The notes: generated by a model not told the origin, from the sequence alone. Positions 9,626 through 18,107 are shown, numbered from the stretch's first letter. The stretch: DNA of 64,000 bases from Herbidospora galbida (GCF_005233835.1 NZ_SZQA01000015.1:109303-173302); one strand, 5' to 3'. A program made the numbers and translations.

Positions 9626-9658
9626 CACTGCTCACCTTCAGGTCGTGGGGCCGTGCGG

Positions 9659-10462
9659 TCAGCCCAGGAAGGAATGAGCCGCGAGCCCCCTCGTGCCGGG
9701 GTCGGCCAGCAGCACCTGGCCGGAGAGGGGGCGGTCTACTTTCGCCGTGGTGATCGCCAGAACGTCGAGGTCGGGCCCCGCGAAGGCGCATCTCGTCGGC
9801 CGCTCGACCGGCACCTTGACGATCCGGTCGATCGTGCCGTCGGGGGCGTACCGGACGACCCGGGAGCCGTCCCACTTGCAGTTCCAGACGCCGCCCTCGG
9901 CGTCGACGGCCAGGCCGTCGGGGAAGCAGTCGTCGTCGGTGGCGAAGATCCGGCTCCCGTTCTCCGTGTACGCCGTGATCCGCCTGGCGGTGGAGTCGAC
10001 GTGGTAGAGGGTGCTGCCGTCCGGGCTGAAGGCGGGGCCGTTGCTGCAGGTGACTCCGCCGAAGATCTTCTCTACGGTGAGGTCGGGGTTCAGGCGGTAG
10101 AAGGCGCCGGTCGGGTCCTTCTCGGCCAGGTTCATCGAACCGAACCAGAACCTGCCCTGAGCGTCGACGGCACCGTCGTTCAGCCGGTTCTCCTCGGCGT
10201 TCTCGACCTCGGCGACGCTTTCGACGGTGCCCTCGTCGATGTCGGCGAAGGCGATGGTGTGGCGGAGTGTGGCCACCAGGCCTTTGCCGCGCAGTGCGAC
10301 CGCGCCGACCGGGCCCGGGGTGTCGAGGACGGCCGTGTCGCCGCCGGTCCAGGGTTTGGCGTAGATGCGGTGGCCGAGGATGTCGACCCAGTAGAGGCGT
10401 TCGCCGTCCCAGAGGGCGCTCTCGCCCAGCGCGCAGGGGATGTCGCTGAAGACGTCAATCAT
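9659..10462 (-). CDS. SMP-30/gluconolactonase-family sugar lactonase
   Basis: A 267-residue six-bladed beta-propeller enzyme that hydrolyses sugar-acid lactones to aldonates in the cytosol. The family's divalent-metal residues are in place: Glu of 'CALGESALWDGERLYWVDI' near residue 15, Asn of 'RLNDGAVDAQGRFWFGSM', Asn of 'CSNGPAFSPDGSTLYHVDS' and Asp of 'FPDGLAVDAEGGVWNCKW'. It is the last gene of a minus-strand operon and overlaps the upstream permease by 8 bases. With a CUT2 pentose/hexose importer it suggests oxidative, lactone-forming sugar breakdown; the actual sugar cannot be read from sequence. Confidence 0.9.
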   Translation of the reverse strand: MIDVFSDIPCALGESALWDGERLYWVDILGHRIYAKPWTGGDTAVLDTPGPVGAVALRGKGLVATLRHTIAFADIDEGTVESVAEVENAEENRLNDGAVDAQGRFWFGSMNLAEKDPTGAFYRLNPDLTVEKIFGGVTCSNGPAFSPDGSTLYHVDSTARRITAYTENGSRIFATDDDCFPDGLAVDAEGGVWNCKWDGSRVVRYAPDGTIDRIVKVPVERPTRCAFAGPDLDVLAITTAKVDRPLSGQVLLADPGTRGLAAHSFLG

Positions 10463-11381
10463 GGGCCCTCTCCCGGCCGTAGGCGAACAGGATGGCCAGG
10501 ATGACCAGGCCGTAGATCATGAGGCGGCCGTGTTCGGGCACCTGCTGGGCCCGCAGCACCGTCGTGACGGCCACCAGGGTCAGCGACCCGGCGACGACGC
10601 CCAGGTAGTGGCCCCGCCCGCCGAGGATCGACACCCCGCCGACGACGACGGCGGCGATCGACTCGAACAGGTAGGGATCCCCGAGGCCCAGCGACGCCTG
10701 CCCGCCGTAGCCGACCAGCATGATGCCCGCCAGGGCGGCGAACCCGCCCGACAGCGTGTAGAGGGCGACCGTCACCCCCTTCACCCCGACCCCGGAGAGG
10801 TAGGCGGCCCGGGGGTTGGCGCCGGTGGCGTACACCCGCCGCCCGAAGGTGGTCAGGGTCAGCAGGACCGTCACGAACAGTGCGGCGCCCAGCCAGACCA
10901 GCAGCGCGGCCGGGACGGTGCCGGCGAACAGGTCCCGGAGCGGCTGCGGGGCGTAGTGCCCGCACTCGCCGCAGGTCAGGCCCTGGGACACGCCCAGTGT
11001 CAGTCCCTGCATGACGCCGTTCATGCCCAGCGTCATGACGACCGCCGGGACCCCGAGCCAGGCGACGCCCAGCCCGTTGACCAGCCCGGCCAGGAGCCCC
11101 GCGCCGATCGCCAGCGCCAGCGCGAGGGGCAGTCGGTCCGCCATGCCTAGCCCGGTCGTGGTCAGCACGATCGCCGCCGCGTTGAGCACCCACGGGATCG
11201 ACAGGTCGATGCCGCCGACCAGGACGACCAGCATCTGTCCCGCCGCGACGAACCCGGTGAAGCTCGCGACGACCAGGACGGCGCGCAGGCCCGGCCAGGA
11301 GGCGAAGCCGGGAGACAGCACGGCCCCCAGCAGCAGCACGACCGCCGCGACGGCGGCGGCGTATCCGACGCGGCGGTTCAC
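10455..11381 (-). CDS. Sugar ABC transporter permease (RbsC-like, CUT2), second copy
   Basis: 308 residues, hydrophobic throughout, with the RbsC/BPD_transp_2 pattern: 'GQMLVVLVGGIDLSIPWVLN', 'GLLAGLVNGLGVAWLGVPAVVMTLGMNGVMQG', 'GRRVYATGANPRAAYLSGV' and 'IAAVVVGGVSILGGRGHY'. It forms the membrane pore together with the neighbouring permease. Start set at GTG 11381, whose bases overlap the stop of the upstream permease as GTGA; the open frame extends to 11681 only as antisense noise. Paired, non-identical permeases imply a heterodimeric channel. Confidence 0.92.
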   Translation of the reverse strand: MNRRVGYAAAVAAVVLLLGAVLSPGFASWPGLRAVLVVASFTGFVAAGQMLVVLVGGIDLSIPWVLNAAAIVLTTTGLGMADRLPLALALAIGAGLLAGLVNGLGVAWLGVPAVVMTLGMNGVMQGLTLGVSQGLTCGECGHYAPQPLRDLFAGTVPAALLVWLGAALFVTVLLTLTTFGRRVYATGANPRAAYLSGVGVKGVTVALYTLSGGFAALAGIMLVGYGGQASLGLGDPYLFESIAAVVVGGVSILGGRGHYLGVVAGSLTLVAVTTVLRAQQVPEHGRLMIYGLVILAILFAYGRERAHD

Positions 11382-12313
11382 GCGGACCTCCGGCGGGCGA
11401 GCAGCGCGGCCCCGGTCCCGAGCAGCACCGCGACGACCAGGAACAATCCCTGGAAGAGCGACTGGTAGAGGGGGTCGATCCCGGCGAAGAACAGCACGTC
11501 GATGACGAGCGTGAGCGCGACCGCCCCCGCCACCGCGCCCATGGCGCTGCCCTTCCCTCCGGTGAACGCGACCCCGCCGACGACGACGGAGGCGATGGAC
11601 GTGAGGATGAACGGCGCCCCGGCGTTGGCGTCCCCGGCCGTCGTCGTGGCGACGTAGAACACGGCCGCCGCGGCCGAGCACAGGCCCGAGAGCGCGTAGA
11701 CCTTCGCTTTCACCCGCTCGACCGGGACGCCGACCGCGCGGGCGGCGGTCTCGTCACTGCCGACGGCGTAGACGCGCATCCCGAACCTGGTCCGGCGCAG
11801 CACCCACCATCCCGCGACGGCCAGCGCCAGCCAGCCGAGGCCGGTGGGGGCGTTCGGGTTGGACAGGACCGCCCTGACCTCCGGCGCGATCGACCCGCCC
11901 GGGACGGGGAGCACCCAGAGGGCGGCCCCGGTGTAGACGGAGAGCGTGGCCAGGGTGGTGAGGATGGGCGCGATCCGCCCGTACGCCACGACCAGCCCGT
12001 TGACCAGACCGCAGAGGGTGCCCAGGAGCAGGACCGCCAGGATCCACCCGGGGGTTCCCCCGGTGGCGGCGGTGATCGCGACGCAGAGGCTTACCACCCC
12101 GCCGACCGACAGGTCGATGCCGCCGGTGAGCACGACGAGACTCTGCCCGAGGGCGACCAGGACCAGGGGCATCGTGGTGTTGAGGATGGCCAGGTAGTCG
12201 AACGAACCGGGCGGGCGGCCCAGGCTGGTGGTGTAGACGGCGAAGTAGGCGAGCGCGGTGGCGGCCAGCACGACGTAGCCGAGGCGGTCCTGGAGGTCAC
12301 GCACGGCGGGCAC
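11378..12313 (-). CDS. Sugar ABC transporter permease (RbsC-like, CUT2), first copy
   Basis: 311 residues with about eight to ten membrane spans and the same family landmarks as its neighbour ('GQSLVVLTGGIDLSVGGVVSL', 'GLVNGLVVAYGRIAPILTTLATLSVYTG', 'FGMRVYAVGSDETAARAVGV', 'SIASVVVGGVAFTGGKGS'). Start chosen at GTG 12313, six bases after a GGAG; GTG 12304 is an alternative. It sits 29 bases after the ATPase gene. Role: half of the transmembrane channel for a monosaccharide. Confidence 0.9.
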   Translation of the reverse strand: MPAVRDLQDRLGYVVLAATALAYFAVYTTSLGRPPGSFDYLAILNTTMPLVLVALGQSLVVLTGGIDLSVGGVVSLCVAITAATGGTPGWILAVLLLGTLCGLVNGLVVAYGRIAPILTTLATLSVYTGAALWVLPVPGGSIAPEVRAVLSNPNAPTGLGWLALAVAGWWVLRRTRFGMRVYAVGSDETAARAVGVPVERVKAKVYALSGLCSAAAAVFYVATTTAGDANAGAPFILTSIASVVVGGVAFTGGKGSAMGAVAGAVALTLVIDVLFFAGIDPLYQSLFQGLFLVVAVLLGTGAALLARRRSA

Positions 12314-12342
12314 CTCGTCTCCGGGATCGGCGGAGTCCTCGC

Positions 12343-13914
12343 TCAGGCATCGGCGGGCTCCCTGATCGAGGCGGCCACGATGGTCTCCGCGTCGCCGACG
12401 GGGCCGGGGAGTTCGGTCACGACGCGGCCCTCGCGGAGGACCAGGACGCGGTGGCACAGGCCGGCGATCTCCTCCGTCTCGCTGGAGTAGAAGAGGACCG
12501 CCTTGCCGTCGCGGGCCAGGTCGGCGATGAGGTGGTAGATGTCGTGCTTGGTGGCGGCGTCGACGCCCCTGGTGACGTCGTACAGGAGGAAGACGTCGGC
12601 GTCGGTGAGCAGCCAGCGGGCCATCACGGTCTTCTGCTGGTTGCCGCCGGACAGCGTGCCGGCCGCCTGGGAGGTCGAGCGCCCGGCGCCGATGGCCAGT
12701 GTCGCCGCGATGCCGGAGATCGCGGCCTTCTCCGCCTGGTGCCGGATGAACCCGGCGCGGGAACGCCGGGCCAGCGTGGCGAGCGCGATGTTGTCCCGGA
12801 TCGACAGGTGCAGCAGCAGCCCTTCGGCCTTCCGGTCTTCGGGCACATAGGCGATCCCGGCCCGGATCGCGTCCTTGGGCTGCCGCGCCGACCAGCGCTC
12901 CATGCGGGCAGCGAACCTGTGGGACGAACGCCCCGGCCCCGCCGTTGCGGGAGCGGACTCCGGGTTCACGGATGGGCTGTCCGGTCCGGCTGTCGTGCCC
13001 GGCTCTCGGCCGGCGTGGGTGTTCCGGGTGACCGACAGGCGGCCCGCCGTGGGTTTCCCCGCGCCGAACAGGGTCAGGAAGAGGTCGCGCTGGCCCTGGC
13101 CCGCCAGGCCGCCGATGCCCAGGATCTCGCCCTTTCTCAGGTCGAACGACACGTCGCGCAGTCGTCCGCTGGTCAGGCCGGTCACGGTCAGGGCGCTCTC
13201 TCCCGGCACGATTGCCGAAATTTCGGGATAGGTCGCTCCCAGCGTCCGTCCCGTCATCAAGGTGATCGCCTCCTCTTCCGTCATCCGGTCGCGGGTCGCC
13301 ACGTTCGTCCCGTTGCGGAAGACGGTTACGCGGTCGGCCAGGCGTTCGATCTCGCGCCAGCGGTGTGAGGTGAAGATGACGCACGCCCCGGCGTCCCGCA
13401 GGCGGCGCATGTGCCCGGCGAGCCAGTCGACCTCCCGTTCCGCCAGGGCCGCCGTCGGTTCGTCGAGGAAGACCACGTCGGGTTCGGAGGCCAGCACCCG
13501 CACGAGTTCGACCATCTGTCTCTGCGAGACGGGCAGGTCGCGGGCGGGGGAGCCGGGGTCGATGCCGGTGGCCCCGTACCGGGAGAGCACCAGGCCCGCC
13601 TCGTGGCGGAGGCGGCCGCGGCGGACCAGGCCGAGCCGCCCCCGGGGCGGGGCGGCGAGCAGCAGGTTCTCCGCGACGGTCAGGTCGGGGAGCAGGGAGA
13701 GCTCCTGGAAGGCGGTCGCGATCCGTCCGTCGACCGCGACGGTGCCGGTGTCGGCGCGGATGGCGCCGCAGAGCACCTTGATGAGGGTGCTCTTGCCGGC
13801 GCCGTTCTCCCCGGCCAGGGCGTGGATCTCCCCGGGACGCGCCGCGAAGGACGCGTCCCGGAGGGCCTGGACGCCGCCGAACGCGCGGCCGACCCCCGTG
13901 GCCATGACGGTCAT
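12343..13914 (-). CDS. Sugar ABC transporter double ATPase (RbsA-like)
   Basis: 523 residues with two ABC domains. Domain 1: Walker A 'GENGAGKST' (about 35-43), signature 'LPVSQRQM', Walker B 'VVFLDEPTAAL'. Domain 2 has the degenerate Walker A usual for CUT2 proteins ('GLAGQGQRD'), signature 'LSGGNQQK' and 'LLYDVTRGVD', where Asp/Glu of Walker B are Tyr/Asp. Residues 295-345 hold an unusual Pro/Ser/Gly/Ala-rich insertion replacing the short strand-turn normally between 'TAGRL' and 'DAIRAGIAYVPEDRK'. The ATG start overlaps the stop of the binding-protein gene (ATGA). It energises import through the two permeases that follow. Confidence 0.92.
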   Translation of the reverse strand: MTVMATGVGRAFGGVQALRDASFAARPGEIHALAGENGAGKSTLIKVLCGAIRADTGTVAVDGRIATAFQELSLLPDLTVAENLLLAAPPRGRLGLVRRGRLRHEAGLVLSRYGATGIDPGSPARDLPVSQRQMVELVRVLASEPDVVFLDEPTAALAEREVDWLAGHMRRLRDAGACVIFTSHRWREIERLADRVTVFRNGTNVATRDRMTEEEAITLMTGRTLGATYPEISAIVPGESALTVTGLTSGRLRDVSFDLRKGEILGIGGLAGQGQRDLFLTLFGAGKPTAGRLSVTRNTHAGREPGTTAGPDSPSVNPESAPATAGPGRSSHRFAARMERWSARQPKDAIRAGIAYVPEDRKAEGLLLHLSIRDNIALATLARRSRAGFIRHQAEKAAISGIAATLAIGAGRSTSQAAGTLSGGNQQKTVMARWLLTDADVFLLYDVTRGVDAATKHDIYHLIADLARDGKAVLFYSSETEEIAGLCHRVLVLREGRVVTELPGPVGDAETIVAASIREPADA

Positions 13915-14992
13915 GGGGTGCCGAGCTTGACGGAGAGGGTCGCGCCGGGGCAGGGGGTGCCGTCGGTCGCGGCCTGCTGGCACAGGACCAGGATCGCGTT
14001 CGGGCCCGAGTCGGTGAAGTCGGCGAAGAAGCTGTCGGGCAGGTCGGGGAAGACCGTCTCACCCGGGGTCAGCGCCGAGCCGGTCACGACCGGGAACGGG
14101 ATCGTCAGGTTCGCCTTCTCGCGCTCCTTCTTGATGACCGCCCGCGCCAGCTCCAGCGCGACCACCGACAGGTAGGGCGGCTGGCCGATCGACATGCCGG
14201 TCACCTGCGGAGTGAGGGTCCCGGCCATGTACTTGCGGAAGCCGTTCTCGGCCTCCCCGCCGAACACCGGCATCTCGCGCTTGGCGTCGGCGAACGCCTT
14301 GATGACGCCGTCGGTGCCGCCCGACACCCACACGCCGTCGACCTCCGGCAGGCTCGGGAGTTGCGCGGCCGTGACCCGCTGGGCGGTCGCCGAGTCCCAC
14401 ATGCCGCTGTACTCGGCCACCACCTTGATCCCGGGATTGGCCGCGAACACCTCCTTGGCGCCCTTGTTGCGGTCGCTGTCGGCGCCGGTCCCGGCCACGC
14501 CGGTGACCATGACCACGTTGCCGGCGCCGCCGAGCTGGTCGACGATGAACTGCGCCAGCTGCCGGCCGAACTTCACCTGGTCGGTGTGACCGTGACGCCG
14601 CACGGGTGATCGACCGTGTTGTCGAAGGACACCACCGTGATCCCCCGGTCGCAGGCCTGCTGCACGACCCCGTTGAGCCCGCTCGTCGAGGCCGCGTTGA
14701 TCACGATGCCGTCGACGCCCTGCGAGATCAGGTTGGAGATCTGCCGCGACTGCGTCGACACGTCGTTGCCGGCGTTGAAGACGCTGCACTCGACCTGGTC
14801 CTTGTACGGCGGCATCGCGCACGCCGCCTTGAACACGTTCTCCATCTCGACCCGCCACTGGTTCCCGATGAACGAGTTGGACAGGGCGATCTTCAGCTTC
14901 CCTCCGGGGGCCGACGCGGGCGGCTCGGCCGCCGTCCCGCAGGCCGTCGCCAGCACCAGCACGATGAGCATGCCGAGGCGAGGTAAATTCAT
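13911..14992 (-). pseudogene. Sugar-binding lipoprotein of the CUT2 importer, frameshifted
   Basis: Two frames together give one periplasmic-binding-protein-like sequence of about 360 residues. The first, from ATG 14992 (GGAG six bases upstream), has a lipoprotein signal (lipobox near 'LATAC') and 'KLKIALSNSFIGNQWRVEMENVFK...ITVVSFDNTVDHPCGVTV', then stops at 14573. The second resumes near 14590 with 'DQVKFGRQLAQFIVDQLGGAGNVVMVTGVAGT' and runs to 13911. One missing base in the GGTCACACC stretch explains the break: adding a C gives 'VTVHTDQVKFG', as expected for the family. Either the gene is inactivated or the sequence has an error; all other operon genes are intact. Confidence 0.8.
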
Positions 14993-15015
14993 GACTGCTC
15001 CACTTTTTGTGTCGC

Positions 15016-15038
15016 CGCCACGGGCCCACCCCGTGGCG
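15016..15038 (-). other. Hairpin in leader of binding-protein gene
   Basis: A 9-bp stem CGCCACGGG/CCCGTGGCG with a 5-base loop lies just before the binding-protein gene, downstream of the regulator's terminator. With no clear promoter between, it may be an mRNA stabiliser or processing site; role inferred. Confidence 0.35.
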
Positions 15039-15040
15039 TG

Positions 15041-15077
15041 AAAGGCCCGGCTCCCGGCGGCAACCGTGAGCCGGGCC
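15041..15077 (-). terminator. Terminator after the ROK gene
   Basis: A 10-bp perfect stem GGCCCGGCTC/GAGCCGGGCC with a 14-base loop, followed on the minus strand by TTT. It begins 2 bases past the ROK stop codon, so it likely ends or attenuates transcription before the transporter genes. Confidence 0.6.
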
Positions 15078-15078
15078 G

Positions 15079-16227
15079 TCACCTGTCGGGCAGCGGGAAC
15101 CTCTCGTCGTCCCGCAGCACGACGGCGGCGGCGCCCAAGACGACCACCACGTCCTGATCGAGCTCGCCGACGATGAAGGGCGGCAGCACCTCCCCGGCGT
15201 GGATGGCCCGGCGGGCCATGGACTCCCGCAGCGGCCCCAGCAGGATCTCCCCGGCGGGCGCGAGGTTCCCGCCCAGGACGATCAGCTCGGGGTCGAGCAG
15301 GTTGTAGAGGTTGGCCGCGGCCAGCCCGATGTGCCGGCCCGCGTCGGCGATGACCCGGCGGCAACCGAGATCCCCACCGCGCGCGAGCGTGATGACCTCG
15401 GCGATGGACAGTTCGCGTCCATGGCTCCGGCGCAGGTTGAGGGAGATCGACGCGGCGTTGGCCAGCGTGTTGAGGCAGCCACGGCCGCCGCACTCGCAGA
15501 TCTCGCCGTTCTCGTCGATCGTGGTGTGGCCGAGCTCCCCGGCGGTGCCGTTGGCCCCGGCGTACAGGGATCCGTTGAGGATGAAGCCGACGCCGATGCC
15601 GGCGGCGGAGTAGACGTAGGCGACGTCCCGCAGCCCGCGCGCCGCGCCCCAGGTCGCCTCCGCGACGGCGGCGAGGTTGGCGTCGTTGTCGACGGCGATC
15701 GGCAGCTTCAGCGCCTCGGCGGCGGTGACGTAGGGGTTGACGTCCACCCACGGTTTGAGCGTGGTGGCCCGCCCGTTGCGCCCGGTGCCGCGCTGGATCG
15801 GCCCCGGGATAGCGATCCCGACTCCGAGCACGTCGTCGCGCGACCGCCCGCCGAGCAGCCGGTCGACCAGCTCGGCCACCACGACCAGCGTCTCTTCCGG
15901 GCCGGTACGCTCGTCGACCGCGACCGCGTCATGGGCGAGCAGCCGCCGCGACAGATCGCAGACCGCCGCCCGGACCACCCCGTTGGCGATCTCGACCCCC
16001 ACCGCGACCCCGAGGGCGGGGGAGAGCGAGATGAGCTGCGCCGGCCGCCCGGCGCCCCTGGCCGGCCCGCCGGCCTCGGTGACCAGCCCCGCGCCGACGA
16101 GCTCGTCGACGACCGCGGTGACGGTCGACCGTGAGAGCCCGATGCCGGCCAGTTCCCGGCGCGACAACGGACCGCGCTCACGCAGCGCGCGGATGACGCG
16201 GGTGCGGTTGGCGGTCCGCCGGGACAT
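15079..16227 (-). CDS. ROK-family transcriptional regulator
   Basis: 382 residues: an N-terminal winged helix ('RTRVIRALRERGPLSRRELAGIGLSRSTVTAVVDELVGAGLV', about 8-50) followed by a sugar-kinase-like ROK domain with 'DNDANLAAVAEATWGAARG', the Zn motif region 'CECGGRGCLNT' and 'LGGNLAPAGE'. Such proteins sense a sugar or sugar phosphate and repress transport genes. It is the first gene of the minus-strand sugar block, so it probably controls the CUT2 importer and itself. ATG 16227 has a strong GAGGGGGTG upstream. The cysteine motif ends in Asn where kinases have Glu, consistent with a sensor rather than an enzyme. Confidence 0.92.
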   Translation of the reverse strand: MSRRTANRTRVIRALRERGPLSRRELAGIGLSRSTVTAVVDELVGAGLVTEAGGPARGAGRPAQLISLSPALGVAVGVEIANGVVRAAVCDLSRRLLAHDAVAVDERTGPEETLVVVAELVDRLLGGRSRDDVLGVGIAIPGPIQRGTGRNGRATTLKPWVDVNPYVTAAEALKLPIAVDNDANLAAVAEATWGAARGLRDVAYVYSAAGIGVGFILNGSLYAGANGTAGELGHTTIDENGEICECGGRGCLNTLANAASISLNLRRSHGRELSIAEVITLARGGDLGCRRVIADAGRHIGLAAANLYNLLDPELIVLGGNLAPAGEILLGPLRESMARRAIHAGEVLPPFIVGELDQDVVVVLGAAAVVLRDDERFPLPDR

Positions 16228-16242
16228 GGTTCACCCCCTCAC

Positions 16243-16297
16243 AGAGAACGCTCTCTCGGAGTGAACCGAGTATCAGACCGGTGCCGAAAACCGTCAA
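16243..16297 (-). promoter_or_regulatory. ROK gene promoter with near-palindromic operator
   Basis: On the minus strand TTGACG (16292-16297) and GATACT (16269-16274) are 17 bases apart, giving a predicted start near 16262. Just downstream is AGAGAACGCTCTCT (16243-16256), a palindrome with one mismatched pair, resembling the GAGAGCGCTCTC operators used by actinomycete sugar regulators. It is a good candidate for autoregulation. Confidence 0.6.
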
Positions 16298-16368
16298 TAC
16301 TCACCCGGCTACAGCGGCCATCACGACTGAATTACGCCTGAAAAACGCATAATCCGGGTTCCGAACAC

Positions 16369-16409
16369 AAGAAGAGAGGACATCCGGGTCGCGGATGCCC
16401 TCTCTTCTT
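16369..16409 (-). terminator. Strong terminator between GH16 and ROK genes
   Basis: A long stem: AAGAAGAGAGG then CATCCG pairing with CGGATG then CCTCTCTTCTT, one A/C mismatch, short loop. It lies 13 bases past the GH16 stop codon. Confidence 0.75.
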
Positions 16410-16422
16410 TCATGCGTGGACG

Positions 16423-17643
16423 TTACGAGCGCGACCACTTCTGGTTGGAGGCGCCCGTGCAGTCCCACAGCTGGAGCTGTGCTCCGTTGGCGGTGTTGCG
16501 GCCGACGATGTCGACGCACCTGTTGGCGGCGACGTTCACCAGGTCACCCGCGCCCGACAGGGTGAACCGCTGGGCGGCGGTGCCGTTGCACGTGTAGAGC
16601 TGGATCGGGGTGCCGTTCGCGGTGCCGGCCGCGGCGGCGTCCATGCACTTGCCCATCGCGCGGACGGTGCCGTCGGAGTTGATCGACCACTGCTGGGCGG
16701 CGGTGCCGTTGCAGTCGTACATCTGCAGTCTGGCGGCGTCGACCGGGTTGGCGGCGGGGATGTCGACGCACTTGCTGTTCAGGGCGGAGCGGAGGTTGCT
16801 GCCCGTGCCGCCTCCGCCGTCGGGCTGCCAGGCCGAGACGCGGACGTAGTCGATCAGCATGGTCTGCGGGAACTGGGTGGTGCCGTCGGGGTAGCCGGGC
16901 CAGTAGCCGCCGACCGCCACGTTCAGGATCATGAAGAACGGGTGGTCGAACACCCAGGCGTTGCCGCGCAGGCTGGAGGGGGTGACGCGGAAGTACTCCG
17001 AGCCGTCGAGGTACCAGATGATCAGGTTGGGCGACCAGTCGACGCGGTAGGTGTGGAAGGCGTCGGCGAGCGGGGCGCCGATCGTCCGGTTCCCGCCGAC
17101 CGCCGTGCCGCCGAAGTAGCCCGGTCCGTGGACGGTGCCGTAGACCGTGTTGGGCTGGTTGCCGACGTTCTCCAGGATGTCGATCTCACCGCCGTTGGGC
17201 CAGGTGCCGCCGCCCAGCATCCAGAACGCCGGCCAGATGCCCTGCCCCCTCGGGATCTTGATCCGCGCCTCGAACCGGCCGTACGCCTGCGTGAACCGGT
17301 CGGCCGTGAGGATGCGGCCGGAGGTGTACTGGCAGGTCCCGTAGTGGCACTGGAGGTTCGACGGGTTCTCCCGCCGGGCCGTGATCGCGAGGTTGCCCGC
17401 ACCGTCGTGGTAAACGTTGCGCGTCGAGTTCGTGTAGTACTGCTGCTCGTTGTTGCCCCAGCCGCCGCCGCCGATGTCGAACTTCCACTTGGACCCGTCG
17501 ATCGACGTGCCCGCCGCGGCGTTGAACTCGTCAGACCAGGTCACGGGGCCGATGGCGGCATGGGCCTGCGGCATGGCCACCAGCCCGCTGAGGAGAGTGG
17601 CGGCCGCGGTTAAGACGGCTAGGAGCAGCCGGGGTCGGCGCAT
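16423..17643 (-). CDS. Secreted GH16 endo-beta-1,3-glucanase with CBM13
   Basis: 406 residues: Sec signal peptide (about 1-29, cleavage near AHA-A), a GH16 domain (about 30-275) and, after a GGGG linker, a ricin-type beta-trefoil CBM13 (about 285-406) with QxW-type repeats ('QQWS', 'QRF', 'QKWS'). The catalytic signature 'GEIDILENVG' carries both acidic residues, and 'GRFEARIKIPRGQGIWPAFWMLG' is typical of laminarinases. It likely degrades fungal or plant beta-1,3-glucans outside the cell. Start at ATG 17643 after GGAGG; the longer frame would add residues ahead of the signal peptide. It stands alone with its own promoter and terminator. Confidence 0.95.
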   Translation of the reverse strand: MRRPRLLLAVLTAAATLLSGLVAMPQAHAAIGPVTWSDEFNAAAGTSIDGSKWKFDIGGGGWGNNEQQYYTNSTRNVYHDGAGNLAITARRENPSNLQCHYGTCQYTSGRILTADRFTQAYGRFEARIKIPRGQGIWPAFWMLGGGTWPNGGEIDILENVGNQPNTVYGTVHGPGYFGGTAVGGNRTIGAPLADAFHTYRVDWSPNLIIWYLDGSEYFRVTPSSLRGNAWVFDHPFFMILNVAVGGYWPGYPDGTTQFPQTMLIDYVRVSAWQPDGGGGTGSNLRSALNSKCVDIPAANPVDAARLQMYDCNGTAAQQWSINSDGTVRAMGKCMDAAAAGTANGTPIQLYTCNGTAAQRFTLSGAGDLVNVAANRCVDIVGRNTANGAQLQLWDCTGASNQKWSRS

Positions 17644-17682
17644 GGAGTCCTCCGGTCGTGCTTCATGGCTTAAATTAAGAGG

Positions 17683-17727
17683 ATGTAACACCCCTGTCAC
17701 TTGGGTTGTCAATAGGAAAGTTTCCTA
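17683..17727 (-). promoter_or_regulatory. GH16 promoter with abutting palindromic operator
   Basis: Minus-strand TTGACA (17707-17712) and TTACAT (17683-17688) are 18 bases apart. Immediately upstream of the -35 is the perfect 15-base palindrome TAGGAAAGTTTCCTA (17713-17727). An operator touching the -35 suggests control by a sugar-responsive factor; the factor is not identified. Confidence 0.6.
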
Positions 17728-17777
17728 ATTGATCTAGGTAGGGTCCAGAGCGGGCGGCCCGGTGACGGGCGGCCGGG

Positions 17778-18107
17778 TCACTCGCTCTGGGGGCCGCGCG
17801 ATCCGTAGGCGGGGCCGAAGACCACGAGCAGCGTCAGGTCCTCCGTCACGTCGACGAAGCGGTGGTCTTCGCCAGCCGGGACGAAGATGACCGCGCCCGG
17901 TCCGACCTCCGCGTCGCCCGTCGGGGTCACGATGCGGGCGCGGCCCGTCGTCACCACGTAGATCTCGTCTTCGGTGTGGGGGCTCTGGTCGTCGACGCCG
18001 CCCGCCGGGATGCAGTAGGTGCCCACCGACAGGTCGGGGGTGCGGAGCTGCTCGGTCCAGTCGCCGTCCGCGCCGGCCCACACGCCGGCGCCCTCGATGA
18101 TCCGCAT
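17778..18107 (-). CDS. Small cupin-domain protein
   Basis: 109 residues forming one cupin barrel: motif 1 around 'SPHTEDEIYVVTTGRARI' (His-Glu ligands) and motif 2 'FVPAGEDHRF' (His). Likely a metal-binding cytosolic protein, perhaps an isomerase or dioxygenase; the substrate is unknown. The ATG at 18107 shares one base with the sulfatase stop (TGATG), so the two are co-translated and probably act on the same material, for example a desulfated sugar. The longer open frame upstream is antisense noise. Confidence 0.85.
   Translation of the reverse strand: MRIIEGAGVWAGADGDWTEQLRTPDLSVGTYCIPAGGVDDQSPHTEDEIYVVTTGRARIVTPTGDAEVGPGAVIFVPAGEDHRFVDVTEDLTLLVVFGPAYGSRGPQSE

Noticed and set aside
9431..9628. 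Small minus-strand open frame in the repeat region after the SMP-30 gene
   Set aside because: It is made of the GAGCGAAGCGAG repeat units and lacks a start signal.
14573..14600. Programmed frameshifting in the sugar-binding protein
   Set aside because: No slippery heptamer or following pseudoknot was seen, and the family does not use recoding; a deletion or sequence error is simpler.
16228..16267. GGTTCAC/GTGAACC arms around the ROK operator as one large operator
   Set aside because: The outer arms are not centred on the inner palindrome and the left arm overlaps the start codon region; coincidence is likely.
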